64,000 nucleotides of DNA from Fontisubflavum oceani (GTDB lineage: Bacteria; Pseudomonadota; Alphaproteobacteria; Rhodobacterales; Rhodobacteraceae): NCBI RefSeq assembly GCF_030407165.1, contig NZ_CP129111.1:372001-436000 (forward strand), given 5' to 3'. Positions within the stretch are counted from its first letter, which is position 1. Each line of letters begins with the position of its first letter. A program made the position numbers and the translations under genes. The notes below the pieces were generated by a model. The model was given only the letters and a program-made list of their open reading frames with translations, was not told where the DNA came from and did not search any database. Shown piece after piece: positions 28,617-37,236 of the stretch.

Positions 28617-30045
28617 CCCCGCAAAGGTGTTTATCGGGGGCGCCTGGCGCAGCCCCGCCAATGGTGGGACCTTGCCGGTTGAAGACCCCTCAACGGGTGA
28701 GACCATCGGCCAAATCGCACGCGGCACTAAGGCCGATATCGACGCCGCAGTCGACGCCGCCCAAGCCGCACTCGACGGCGAATGGGGCCGCATGCCTGCC
28801 TTTGAACGGGGCCGTATTCTAGCCCGCCTTGGCGCTCTGGTGCAGGAAAAAACCGAGGCGCTAGCGGCAATGGAGGCGCAAGATGTCGGCAAACCGCTGA
28901 CCCAGGCCCGAAATGATGCCGTCGCCCTGGCACGCTATATGGAATTCTACGCCGGCGCCGCCGACAAGGTGATGGGTCAGACGATCCCGTTTCAGGATGG
29001 GTTCACCGTCTATAGTTTGCGCGAACCGCATGGCGTCACCGGCCATATCGTGCCGTGGAACTATCCGATGCAAATCATCGGCCGCTCGGTTGGCGCGGCG
29101 CTGGCCATGGGCAATGCCTGCGTCTTAAAGCCAGCGGAAGAAGCGTGTTTGACAGCGTTGGCTTTCGCCGATTTGGCCCATCAAGCAGGACTCCCAAAGG
29201 GTGCCCTCAATGTCGTACCTGGTCTGGGCGCCGAAGCAGGCGCGGCACTGTCGGCCCATCCCGGTGTGCAGCATATCTCCTTCACCGGGTCGGTCGGCAC
29301 CGGTCGGTTGATCCAAGCGGCTGCGGCGGAAAACGTCGTGCCCGTCACATTGGAGCTGGGTGGCAAATCTCCGCAACTGGTCTTTGCCGACGCCGATCTG
29401 GACCGCGCCCTGCCGTTCCTGGTCAACGCGGGCATTCAGAACGCCGGGCAGACCTGTTCGGCGTCATCGCGCATTTTGGTGGAAGAACCGCTCTATGACG
29501 AGGTCTGCGCCCGAATGGCCGCCGCCTATCAAGCGCTCACCGTCGGACCCGCCAGCGTGGATTTGCACGTCGGCCCGTTGATCTCAGAGCGTCAGAAAGA
29601 GATCGTGCAATCCTATCTGGCCCGGGCAGAACCCAGCCAGATTCTGGCCCAAGGCAGCGTCGCAGAAGACGCCCCCGCAAGTGGTCATTACCTGCGGCCG
29701 ACCCTCCTCACCGGCCTCGAGCCGGATCATCCTCTGGCGCAGGAAGAGATCTTTGGCCCGGTTCAGGTTATCCTGCCCTTCCGAGACGAAGACCACGCTA
29801 TCGAGATCGCGAATGGCACGGATTACGGTCTGGTCGCCTCGGTCTGGTCCGCCGATGGCGGGCGGCAGATGCGGCTGGCAAAGCAACTCCGCGCGGGCCA
29901 AGTTTTCTTGAACAACTATGGGGCCGCAGGCGGCGTCGAGCTGCCCTTTGGCGGGGTCGGCAAATCCGGCCATGGTCGCGAGAAGGGCTTCGAGGCGCTG
30001 TATGGGTTTTCCACGTTGAAGACCGTGGCGGCGTGGCATGGGTGA
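28600..30045 (+). CDS. Aldehyde dehydrogenase (betaine-aldehyde type)
   Basis: A 481-residue NAD(P)-dependent enzyme oxidising an aldehyde to its acid. The active site is complete: PWNYPMQIIGR, FTGSVGTG, the general base in LELGGKSPQL and the nucleophile in NAGQTCSASSR. The C-terminus has FGPVQVILPF and PFGGVGKSGHGREKG. It starts at GTG 28600, inside the end of the ATPase gene, with AAGGAGA just ahead, which supports that start. Location behind an ABC importer and ahead of an SDR suggests catabolism of the imported compound; the substrate is unknown. Confidence 0.92.
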   Translation: MTLWFDPAKVFIGGAWRSPANGGTLPVEDPSTGETIGQIARGTKADIDAAVDAAQAALDGEWGRMPAFERGRILARLGALVQEKTEALAAMEAQDVGKPLTQARNDAVALARYMEFYAGAADKVMGQTIPFQDGFTVYSLREPHGVTGHIVPWNYPMQIIGRSVGAALAMGNACVLKPAEEACLTALAFADLAHQAGLPKGALNVVPGLGAEAGAALSAHPGVQHISFTGSVGTGRLIQAAAAENVVPVTLELGGKSPQLVFADADLDRALPFLVNAGIQNAGQTCSASSRILVEEPLYDEVCARMAAAYQALTVGPASVDLHVGPLISERQKEIVQSYLARAEPSQILAQGSVAEDAPASGHYLRPTLLTGLEPDHPLAQEEIFGPVQVILPFRDEDHAIEIANGTDYGLVASVWSADGGRQMRLAKQLRAGQVFLNNYGAAGGVELPFGGVGKSGHGREKGFEALYGFSTLKTVAAWHG

Positions 30046-30048
30046 GGG

Positions 30049-30801
30049 ATGGAGATGAGTATGAGGCTTGAGGGCAAAACCGCGATTGTAACGGGCGCTG
30101 GCTCCGGCTTTGGGGCCGGTATCGCGCAAGCTTTCGCACGTGAAGGGGCCGCGGTCATGGTGGCCGATATCAATGCCAAAGCGGCGGAGAGCGTCGCCTC
30201 GCAGATCAGCGGGATCGCCCAGGTTGTGGATGTCTCCGACGGCGCATCGGTCGCTGCGATGTCCAAGGCCGCGATGGACGCTTGGGGGCAGATCGACATC
30301 CTGGTGAACAATGCGGGAGTCACCCATCTGCCGACCCCTTTGGAGGATGTCAGCGAGGCGGATTTCGACCGGGTTTTGGCGGTGAATGCGAAATCGGTCT
30401 ATCTGACCGCGCGCGAGATCGTTCCGGTGATGAAACAGGCCGGAAAGGGGGCGATCTTAAACATTGCCTCAACCGCTGGCGTCTCGCCCCGCCCCCGGCT
30501 CAACTGGTACAATGCATCCAAAGGCTGGATGATCACCGCGACCAAAGCCATGGCCGTGGAACTGGCGCCCTCAGGCATTCGGGTGAACGCCCTGAACCCG
30601 GTCGCGGGGGAAACGCCGCTTCTGAAAAGTTTCATGGGCGAGGACACGCCCGAAATCCGCGCGAAGTTCCTGGCGACGATCCCGCTTGGTCGGTTTTCAA
30701 CGCCAGACGACATGGGCAATGCCGCGCTCTATCTCTGCTCGGATGAGGCCAGCATGATCACCGGCGTGGCAATGGAAGTGGATGGCGGGCGCTGCATCTG
30801 A
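30049..30801 (+). CDS. SDR-family oxidoreductase
   Basis: A 250-residue classical SDR with the cofactor motif TGAGSGFGAGIA, the acidic residue in VADINAK (favouring NAD), NNAGVTHLP, a Ser in IASTAGVS, the catalytic YNASK and a typical C-terminus (MITGVAMEVDGGR). It follows the ALDH by three bases and precedes the P1 peptidase by 26, so it belongs to the same operon. In-frame ATGs at 30049, 30055 and 30061 are all possible; the last matches the family N-terminus best. The substrate is unknown. Confidence 0.92.
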   Translation: MEMSMRLEGKTAIVTGAGSGFGAGIAQAFAREGAAVMVADINAKAAESVASQISGIAQVVDVSDGASVAAMSKAAMDAWGQIDILVNNAGVTHLPTPLEDVSEADFDRVLAVNAKSVYLTAREIVPVMKQAGKGAILNIASTAGVSPRPRLNWYNASKGWMITATKAMAVELAPSGIRVNALNPVAGETPLLKSFMGEDTPEIRAKFLATIPLGRFSTPDDMGNAALYLCSDEASMITGVAMEVDGGRCI

Positions 30802-30827
30802 ATCGCTGCAAAACCGGAGAGACCTTG

Positions 30828-31814
30828 ATGCAACCTGGAGCCAAGAACCTAATCACGGATGTGCCTGGCCTGCGCGTCGGCAACGCACAGGATGACGGCA
30901 TCAAGACCGGCACCACGGTGTTGGTCGGCGAGGCTCCGTTCACCGCGGCGGTGCATGTGATGGGCGGCGCGCCTGGGACGCGGGAGACTGATCTGCTCGC
31001 TCCGGACAAGACGGTGCAAGAGGTGGACGCGCTGGTGCTCTCCGGCGGCTCGGCCTTTGGGTTGGATGCAGCCTCGGGCGTGGCCGATGCGCTTCGGGCG
31101 CAAGGCCGCGGCTTCCCCGTCGGCGATCAACGGGTGCCGATTGTGCCCGGTGCGATCCTCTTCGATCTGATCAATGGCGGGAACAAAGACTGGCCCGAGA
31201 ACCCCTATAAGCGTCTTGGCGCGGAAGCGCTCTCTGCCGCGTCACACGACTTCGAACTGGGCAGTGTTGGCGCGGGCACAGGCGCTTTGATCGCAGATCT
31301 CAAAGGCGGGCTTGGCTCCGCCTCCTTGCAGCTTGGCCCCTATACGGTTGGCGCTTTGGTTGCGGTCAACGCGCTTGGCCGGGTGACAGTTGGCGAAGGG
31401 CGGCAGTTCTGGGCCGCACCGTTTGAGTTTGATGCGGAGTTCGGCGGATTGGGCCAAGCCCGGAGTTTTGATCCCGCCGCTCCCGCACCGATCAAAGGCG
31501 GTGGTCAGGCGACGACAATCGCGATTGTCGCCACCAACGCCGCCCTGACCCAAGCGCAGGCCACACGCATGGCGGTGGCCGCCCATGACGGGATGGCTCG
31601 CGCGATCTACCCCAGCCACACGCCGATGGATGGCGATCTCGTCTTTACCGCCGCCACCGGTGCGCAACCCCTAGAAGAAGCAGAGGCCGATCTGCTGCGC
31701 TTGGGCCATGCCGCAGCACTCTGTTTGTCACGCGCGATCGCGCGGGGCGTCTATCACGCCCGCCCGACGCCGGGCGATGTGATGCCGTGCTGGTCCGACA
31801 AGTTCGGCACCTGA
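30828..31814 (+). CDS. P1-family peptidase (DmpA/aminopeptidase-esterase type)
   Basis: A 328-residue N-terminal-nucleophile-like hydrolase of the DmpA family, whose members cleave short peptides, amino acid amides or beta-peptides. Family features are LITDVPGLRVGNAQDDG and GTTVLV, the GGSAFGLDAASGVADAL block and the later VATNAALTQAQATRMAVAAH when read in parts. Autocleavage would be expected near the conserved small residues before the last block, but the exact nucleophile cannot be fixed here. The ATG at 30828 follows CCGGAGAGA. It is the last gene of the ABC-ALDH-SDR operon, which suggests a peptide-like substrate. Confidence 0.85.
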   Translation: MQPGAKNLITDVPGLRVGNAQDDGIKTGTTVLVGEAPFTAAVHVMGGAPGTRETDLLAPDKTVQEVDALVLSGGSAFGLDAASGVADALRAQGRGFPVGDQRVPIVPGAILFDLINGGNKDWPENPYKRLGAEALSAASHDFELGSVGAGTGALIADLKGGLGSASLQLGPYTVGALVAVNALGRVTVGEGRQFWAAPFEFDAEFGGLGQARSFDPAAPAPIKGGGQATTIAIVATNAALTQAQATRMAVAAHDGMARAIYPSHTPMDGDLVFTAATGAQPLEEAEADLLRLGHAAALCLSRAIARGVYHARPTPGDVMPCWSDKFGT

Positions 31815-31819
31815 CCCGC

Positions 31820-31852
31820 AAAAGCAAAGGCCCCGGCAATCTGCCAGGGCCT
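31820..31852 (-). terminator. Terminator of the F0 operon
   Basis: On the minus strand an 11-bp stem (31852-31842 with 31838-31828, one G-U pair) and a three-base loop are followed by TTTGCTTTT. It lies 28 bases after the atpF stop. Confidence 0.85.
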
Positions 31853-31879
31853 CTGCATATCAAATTCGGTCAGCGTCGC

Positions 31880-32449
31880 TTAGTGCAGCTTCGCCTCGAC
31901 ATCCGCAATCGCGCTGTCGATCAGTTTGTTGGCCTGCGCCGCGGTGGTCTGCGCCGCGATCACTTGCGCCGCTGCGGCAATCGCCACTTCCACGGCCCGA
32001 TCCCGTACATCGCGAACAGCCGACTGCTCGGCGCTGGCGATTTGCTCCTCTGCTGCTTGCAGGCGGCGCGTGATCGAGGCTTTCAGATCCTCTTTCGCCT
32101 GTTCCGCAGCCGCCGCCGCATCTTCACGCGCGGCTGCCACGATCCGCTCCGATTGCTCGGCCACTTCCCGTTGCTTGCGCTCGTAAGACGCCAGAATCGT
32201 CTGCGCTTCTTCACGCAGGGCACGGGCCTCATCAATATCGGCTTTGATCTGCTCGGCGCGTTTGTCCAACAACCCGCCCAACAGGGACGGCACGTTGAAA
32301 TAGAACAGGATCGCGAGGAACAGCAGGAAGCCGATCAGCACCACGAAGTCGGTGTTGAAAAGCGAGGTGAACCCATAGCCGCCATATTCGTCAGCAGCCA
32401 AGGCAGGACCGGCCAGAAGGGCCGTCATGAGAGTCACAAGACGCATCAT
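31880..32449 (-). CDS. atpF: ATP synthase F0 subunit b
   Basis: A 189-residue stator subunit that links the membrane rotor housing to the F1 head. The N-terminus has a hydrophobic leader (LVTLMTALLAGPALA), then one membrane helix (FVVLIGFLLFLAILFYF) followed by a long charged coiled-coil. It starts four bases inside the end of subunit b' (ATGA) and ends the operon. Alphaproteobacteria have two different b subunits forming a heterodimer, which matches this pair. Confidence 0.95.
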   Translation of the reverse strand: MMRLVTLMTALLAGPALAADEYGGYGFTSLFNTDFVVLIGFLLFLAILFYFNVPSLLGGLLDKRAEQIKADIDEARALREEAQTILASYERKQREVAEQSERIVAAAREDAAAAAEQAKEDLKASITRRLQAAEEQIASAEQSAVRDVRDRAVEVAIAAAAQVIAAQTTAAQANKLIDSAIADVEAKLH

Positions 32450-32982
32450 TGGGTGTCTCCTCTCATCCGCTCGGCAACCGCCGCTTCAACAGCGGATGCG
32501 TCCGCCGCACCCGAAGACAGAGCCCCGACGATCTCAACCGCCGTGTCGCGCGCCACTTCTTCAACGCTTTGCAGCGCACCGGCACGGATTTCACCGATCC
32601 GGGCTTCACTTTCGCTGGCCTTCGCGGCGATCTCGGCATCCGCATGCGCGGTCGCCTCATCCAACTCGGCCTGGATCTCGGCGCGCGTTGCGGCGATGAT
32701 CTCTTGCGCCTCGGCGCGGGCATCGGCGAGCGCCTTGTTATAAGCCTCTTCCGCTTCGGTGGCCTGGCGTTTCAGGTCCTCGGCGGCGGCCAAATCATTG
32801 GTAATGGTTCCCTGCCTCTCGGCCAGAACCGCACTGATCCGGGGCAGCGCGATGCGCGACAGGACCAGGTAAATCACGACAAGCGTGACCACGAGCCAGA
32901 AGATCTGGTTCGGGAAAGTCGAAAAATCGAGCTGTGGCATGCCGGGCGCGGCGTCAGCAGCTCCGTGCGCTTCGTCGGCCAT
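32446..32982 (-). CDS. atpF': ATP synthase F0 subunit b'
   Basis: A 178-residue second stator subunit. It has a short acidic N-terminus (MADEAHGAADAAPGMPQLDF), a membrane helix (IFWLVVTLVVIYLVLSRIAL) and a long Ala/Glu-rich coiled-coil. The helix followed by PRISAVLAERQ is the b' pattern in photosynthetic bacteria and alphaproteobacteria. It lies 78 bases after atpE and overlaps atpF by four bases. Confidence 0.95.
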   Translation of the reverse strand: MADEAHGAADAAPGMPQLDFSTFPNQIFWLVVTLVVIYLVLSRIALPRISAVLAERQGTITNDLAAAEDLKRQATEAEEAYNKALADARAEAQEIIAATRAEIQAELDEATAHADAEIAAKASESEARIGEIRAGALQSVEEVARDTAVEIVGALSSGAADASAVEAAVAERMRGDTQ

Positions 32983-33060
32983 CTTATCCTCCTGGAACCG
33001 GGATTACACCGGGCCACCCGCCATTGCGGATGACCCGGGCGTAAGGAAGGTTCGGGTGGC

Positions 33061-33297
33061 TTAGACGGCGAACATCAGCAGCAGAGCGACGAGGAATGCG
33101 AAGATCCCGAGCGCTTCTGCGAATGCGATGCCGATGAAGAGCGTCGCGGTCTGACCAGCGGCAGCCGACGGATTGCGCAGCGCGCCCGCCAGGAAGTTAC
33201 CGGCCACGTGGCCCACACCGATAGCAGCGGCGCCCGAACCGATCGCGGCCAGACCTGCACCGATGAATTGACCCATGTTTGCGATATCGCCTTCCAT
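33061..33297 (-). CDS. atpE: ATP synthase F0 subunit c
   Basis: A 78-residue proteolipid that forms the rotor ring. It has two membrane helices around a polar loop (RNPSAA), with the ion-carrying Glu61 in the second helix (FAEALGIFAFLVALLL). Glu and the surrounding residues suggest proton coupling; no sodium-site Gln/Thr set is evident. GGAGAAAC precedes the start. It sits between atpB and atpF'. Confidence 0.96.
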   Translation of the reverse strand: MEGDIANMGQFIGAGLAAIGSGAAAIGVGHVAGNFLAGALRNPSAAAGQTATLFIGIAFAEALGIFAFLVALLLMFAV

Positions 33298-33355
33298 ATT
33301 CGTTTCTCCTTACGTTGGAATTGGCTGAGATTTCTGAACCCTGACCCGACCCGCG

Positions 33356-34216
33356 TTAGTGATGCGGGTGAAGCGCGTCTTTCAGATAGACGCAGGTCAG
33401 AATGGTGAACACATAGGCTTGGATCGCGCTGACAAGCACCTCCAGCCCGTAGATTGCAACAACGCCGATGATCGGCGCCACGGCGCCAGCGCCAAGCGCA
33501 CCGGCGAACCCGGCGAACACTTTCAAAACCGCGTGGCCCGCCATGACGTTGCCGGCCAGACGAATGGAGTGGCTCACAGGGCGCACGAAGTAGGAAATCA
33601 ACTCGATCACAGCGAGGATCGGGCGCAGCACCAGCGGCGCGGATGAGACCCAGAACAGGCTCAAGAACCCGGCACCGTTTTTGATGAAACCCAAAAGCGT
33701 CACGGTGATGAAGACAGCGGCGGCCATTACGGCGGTCACCGCAATATGCGAGGTCGAGGTGAAGCTGCCGGGGATCAGGCCTAGGAAGTTCGCGCAAAGG
33801 ATGAAGAGGAACAGCGTGAAGATATATGGGAAATACGGCAGCGCGTCCTTACCCGCCACATCTTCGACCATCTTCCGCACAAAGCCATAAGCCAGCTCCG
33901 CGATCGACTGCGCCCGGCTTGGGATCACGGCACGCCCGCGGGTGCCGACCACCATCAGCAGGACAACCGCCAAGATCGCCAGACCCATCCAGACCGTCGT
34001 ATTGCTCACCGTGTACCAATGCACGGTGTCGCCGCCAAAGAAGGGCGCGACGATGAACTGATCCATCGGGTGGATCGAAAGACCACTCTCATAGTCGTCC
34101 ATCAGGCCGAGGATAAACAGAACCGCAGCCACCGCGATCAGACCATAGGCGATGATCTTACCCGACCCGCCAGAAGCTGGTTTGGTTTCTGCCGATGCGT
34201 TCGTATCCGCTGCCAC
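33356..34216 (-). CDS. atpB: ATP synthase F0 subunit a
   Basis: A 286-residue membrane subunit that forms the proton half-channels next to the c ring. The essential Arg is in HSIRLAGNVMAGH, with the helix after it carrying the acidic residues of the exit channel (GLEVLVSAIQAYVFTILT). The N-terminus has a Ser/Ala/Gly-rich extension of about 20 residues. It follows atpI by three bases and precedes atpE by 58. Confidence 0.96.
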   Translation of the reverse strand: MAADTNASAETKPASGGSGKIIAYGLIAVAAVLFILGLMDDYESGLSIHPMDQFIVAPFFGGDTVHWYTVSNTTVWMGLAILAVVLLMVVGTRGRAVIPSRAQSIAELAYGFVRKMVEDVAGKDALPYFPYIFTLFLFILCANFLGLIPGSFTSTSHIAVTAVMAAAVFITVTLLGFIKNGAGFLSLFWVSSAPLVLRPILAVIELISYFVRPVSHSIRLAGNVMAGHAVLKVFAGFAGALGAGAVAPIIGVVAIYGLEVLVSAIQAYVFTILTCVYLKDALHPHH

Positions 34217-34219
34217 GTC

Positions 34220-34537
34220 TTATTCCCCTTTGTCTTTCGCCTCTGCCCCGCGCTGCATTTCCTGCGCCGAGCGGATCATCGTCTTCACCCCGGCGATGAA
34301 GCCGAGAAGCGTAAACACCACCATCAGCCAAGGTTGGGTGCCCAAGAGAACGTCCAACCCGTAGCCGATGCCAAATCCGATCCCGAGACCGGCCACCAAC
34401 TCTATCACCATCCGCCAGGCCATCTGCGCCTGAGAATAGTGTTCCTCCATATGGGGCTTCGGCTCCTGCGTGCCTTTTGCTTTGGCCAGCCGCTCCTCGA
34501 GTGCCTTGAGGCGGTCGGGATCAGGTTGGTCAGGCAT
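34220..34537 (-). CDS. atpI: ATP synthase protein I
   Basis: A 105-residue assembly factor encoded first in the F0 operon. The N-terminal third is charged (DRLKALEERLAKAKGTQ); the rest has two membrane helices (MVIELVAGLGIGFGIGYGL; PWLMVVFTLLGFIAGV). Members help c-ring assembly or magnesium handling. It lies three bases before atpB. The upstream 200 bases towards the ArsR gene hold the operon promoter, which I could not pin down. Confidence 0.9.
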   Translation of the reverse strand: MPDQPDPDRLKALEERLAKAKGTQEPKPHMEEHYSQAQMAWRMVIELVAGLGIGFGIGYGLDVLLGTQPWLMVVFTLLGFIAGVKTMIRSAQEMQRGAEAKDKGE

Positions 34538-34697
34538 CGGCAGGACACCCCTTTGAGGTTCGGGCGGAAGCTAGGCCGCGCAGGGATCAGAGTCAACGCG
34601 CGAAAGGCGCTCTCACGCAGCCCATAAGCCATTGATATTATTTTATATAATCTCCATGCGACAAAGGCGACCCCTCACACAGCAACCAAGACCATAT

Positions 34698-34713
34698 TCA
34701 ACCAAATGGTTGA
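34698..34713. promoter_or_regulatory. Palindromic operator candidate ahead of the ArsR gene
   Basis: TCAACCA-AA-TGGTTGA is a perfect seven-base inverted repeat 32 bases before the ArsR start. It resembles the ACCA/TGGT sites commonly found ahead of self-regulated ArsR genes. Autorepression is inferred. Confidence 0.6.
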
Positions 34714-34745
34714 CGATTGGGCCTTGCCTGCGTTTAAGCGACGTC

Positions 34746-35072
34746 ATGTCTGACCGTCTCGACACCACATTCGCCGCGCTGGCCGATCCAACCCGGCGGC
34801 AGATTCTATCGATGCTGTTGGAAGACGATATGGCGGTGACGGACGTGGCCGAGCCTTTTGAGATGTCGCTTGCGGCGATTTCCAAACATCTGACGATCCT
34901 GACCCGCGCGGGCCTGATCACGCAGGAGAAGCGCGGTCGGGTAAAGTGGTGCAAGCTCGACCCTGACGCGATGAAAGATGCCTCCGTCTGGATGCAAGGG
35001 TTCGGACAGTTCGAGCCGGTGAACCTGGATGCGTTTGAAGCCTTTCTGGAGCGCGAATTGGGCAATGATTGA
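34746..35072 (+). CDS. ArsR-family transcriptional regulator
   Basis: A 108-residue winged-helix repressor. The N-terminus FAALADPTRRQILSML and the recognition helix region MSLAAISKHLTILTRAGLI are diagnostic for the family. The wing is KRGRVKWCKLD. No metal-binding ELCVCDL motif is present and only one Cys is seen, so metal sensing is unlikely; it resembles the subgroup that often accompanies SRPBCC (AHSA1) genes, though none is next door here. The ATG at 34746 is preferred over upstream openings because it matches the family. The palindrome just upstream is the probable operator. Confidence 0.9.
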   Translation: MSDRLDTTFAALADPTRRQILSMLLEDDMAVTDVAEPFEMSLAAISKHLTILTRAGLITQEKRGRVKWCKLDPDAMKDASVWMQGFGQFEPVNLDAFEAFLERELGND

Positions 35073-35131
35073 ACGCAGGCGACAGAATCCGCGTCTTATG
35101 TAAGACTGATCTGAGACCTGAAAGGATGCCC

Positions 35132-35770
35132 ATGCGCGCGCTCATTCCCGCCATCCTCGCCGCCACTTTGGCCAGCCCGGCACTTACCCAAACCTGTGAA
35201 GGCCCCGTAGGTCCGATCGAAACATGTGTGGTCGGCGCTTGGGTTGGCTCCAGCACGATCCCCGAGGCGATGGAACGGATGTTACGCTCCATGCCCAACA
35301 ATGTGCGCGCCAATTTCAGTGATTTCGGGCGCCCCGTCGCAATGATCATCTATGAAGACGGGTTTTTCGAGACCTTCCCGATGGGCGCAGATGGCAATGC
35401 GGTCTTCCAGGATGAGCATGGGCATGTGACGCATATGGAGATGAATGCGCAGACCATCAGCAGCGCCGGTTACCTCTCCGCAATGGGCGGCACGCTCGAC
35501 ATCTGCCACCTGCCGGGTGGTGAAGGCGGTCTGACGGGGCAGATGACGGTGACATCCGAGGGCGGGAGCGCGACCGCGCCCCTTGCCCCGCCGCCCGGCC
35601 CGCAAACCTTCAATCCGGTGATCACCTATACCTGTGCGGGCGATAGCCTGCAGCAGATGGTGGCGCTGCCCGCACCGCTTGGCACGATCATCTATGATCT
35701 AACCCGGGTGCCGCTCTCGGCCTTCCCCGAAGAGATGCGCGCCCGGGTGCGAGAGTTACCGGCCGAGTAA
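35132..35770 (+). CDS. Secreted hypothetical protein (212 aa)
   Basis: A protein with a signal peptide (MRALIPAILAATLASPALT) and a mature part containing several Cys residues (QTCEGP, ETCVVG, DICHLP, YTCAG), which could form disulfides in the periplasm. A Pro/Ala-rich linker (APLAPPPGPQ) lies near residue 150. I do not recognise a family. The ATG at 35132 follows AAAGGA. It is a separate unit after the ArsR gene, and no partner gene gives a hint of its role. Confidence 0.7.
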   Translation: MRALIPAILAATLASPALTQTCEGPVGPIETCVVGAWVGSSTIPEAMERMLRSMPNNVRANFSDFGRPVAMIIYEDGFFETFPMGADGNAVFQDEHGHVTHMEMNAQTISSAGYLSAMGGTLDICHLPGGEGGLTGQMTVTSEGGSATAPLAPPPGPQTFNPVITYTCAGDSLQQMVALPAPLGTIIYDLTRVPLSAFPEEMRARVRELPAE

Positions 35771-35774
35771 CGGT

Positions 35775-36269
35775 TCATCCGGCCTTCTTCAAACACGCGC
35801 GGATGAATTTCGCCGCAGATCGGTAATGGCTGGGCCCGCTTGCCTCGGCATAGCGTCCCGTCGTCCAGCCCGACGTGGTGGGAAACGGCCCGCCATAAAG
35901 GCTCTCATCCGTGCCTGCTTCCATGAAAGCCAGCAACCTTTCATGTTCCCGCGCCAGCCAGCCCCTGGCCTCGTCCCAAGACAGATCGGCATAGCGCTCG
36001 CGGAGGTCAGCGTTGTAGGGCTTGAGCTGGTTCCATTTCACGCCTTCATCGGGCATATGCACCGGCCCGCCGGCCGCAGCCTGATCGATCCATTTGAAGA
36101 ACAGCCCGCTCCAATGGGCGCGATGGCAAATCACATCCTTGATCGACGTGTCGTCCTCAAACTTCCGCTCCGCCAAACCGGCGGGGATATCGGCGATCAA
36201 TCTCTCAAGCTTGGCGTAGTCTTTGACAGTGACGGCGATCAGCGCATCGCGGGTGGTTGCTGCAGGCAT
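35775..36269 (-). CDS. ClbS/DfsB-family four-helix-bundle protein
   Basis: A 164-residue soluble protein of the DinB-like fold. The family pattern is seen in the N-terminal ATTRDALIAVTVKDYAKLERLI, the internal TSIKDVICHRAHW with its conserved His, and the C-terminal PFPTTSGWTTGRYAEASGPSHY in parts. ClbS members include proteins that protect against the genotoxin colibactin, but most are uncharacterised. It converges with the preceding secreted protein (four-base gap). Confidence 0.85.
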   Translation of the reverse strand: MPAATTRDALIAVTVKDYAKLERLIADIPAGLAERKFEDDTSIKDVICHRAHWSGLFFKWIDQAAAGGPVHMPDEGVKWNQLKPYNADLRERYADLSWDEARGWLAREHERLLAFMEAGTDESLYGGPFPTTSGWTTGRYAEASGPSHYRSAAKFIRACLKKAG

Positions 36270-36333
36270 CGCAAAGCCCTCCTTTCAACCGCAAGTTTAA
36301 TGGCAGATTGCGCGCGCCTTTCCTTGACCCACG

Positions 36334-37233
36334 TCAAGCGGTGGCGTCGTCTTTCAAGAGCATCAGCAAAGCCATGACCGTCAACGCGATGCCGCCCAGC
36401 ACCAAAACCGGTGGCACCGGCTGACCAAGTGCGATCTCCCACAGGATCACCCAGCTTGGCGTTAGATAGGTGTAGGCCATGACCTTCGCGGCTGGCAGGC
36501 GTAGGGTGGCGAATTGCACGAGGAAGAAAGACAGCGCGCTGGCGAACACCGCAACATAGATCAATGTGATCCAAACTAAGGGGCGCAGGCCGCTCCAATC
36601 AGTCGCCACAACATCACGCCAACCCCAAATCAAGACAAGCGCCGAACAGGCCACCAAAGTGCCGAAGGTGAAGACCAAGACCGGCTCACCACGGTTCAAG
36701 AGCCGCACGGCGGGTGTATAGGCCGCGTGACACACACAGCCCCAGAAATAGATCCACTCGCCCCGCCCGATCTCAAACGCCCATAGGGCCGAGAGATCGG
36801 CGCGAAAGATCACCCAAAGTGCCCCAGCCGCGCCGATGCTGAGCGCCAGAGCGATGCGCGGCGTCGTAATTTGGCGCAACATGAGCCATCCAAACCCGGC
36901 CGCCATCACCGGGGTCAGCGTGAAGACCGCCGCCGCCGAGACCGGCGGCGCGGTTTTCAACCCTTCAAACATGGTCACGAAATAGATTGCAAAGAGTCCG
37001 CCCAGGATCAGATACCGCCACGGCGCGACGGCGACGGTTCGAAACCCACCGCCCCGCGCCGCGATCACAGCCCCGATCACCGCCGCAGCCAGCGCAAATC
37101 GGACCCCGTTCAATGCTGTTGGCGCAATCTCATTTGCAATCTGTCCGCCAAGCGAGAAGGATCCGGCAACCAAAGCCGAAAACGCCAGCATCGCCAAATG
37201 CCCTTGCCTTGCGGCGGAAAGTGCATGTGGCAA
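36334..37233 (-). CDS. EamA/DMT-family exporter
   Basis: A 299-residue inner-membrane protein with about ten helices in two EamA repeats, the second beginning near GRGEWIYFWGCVCHAAYTPA. Typical DMT features are AALRFALAA-like spacing (NGVRFALAAAVIGAVI) and the C-terminal LTPSWVILWEIALGQP. Members export amino acids or metabolites; the substrate is unknown. It lies three bases downstream of the LysR gene on the same strand, so both probably share a transcript. Confidence 0.87.
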   Translation of the reverse strand: MPHALSAARQGHLAMLAFSALVAGSFSLGGQIANEIAPTALNGVRFALAAAVIGAVIAARGGGFRTVAVAPWRYLILGGLFAIYFVTMFEGLKTAPPVSAAAVFTLTPVMAAGFGWLMLRQITTPRIALALSIGAAGALWVIFRADLSALWAFEIGRGEWIYFWGCVCHAAYTPAVRLLNRGEPVLVFTFGTLVACSALVLIWGWRDVVATDWSGLRPLVWITLIYVAVFASALSFFLVQFATLRLPAAKVMAYTYLTPSWVILWEIALGQPVPPVLVLGGIALTVMALLMLLKDDATA

Positions 37234-37236
37234 GGG

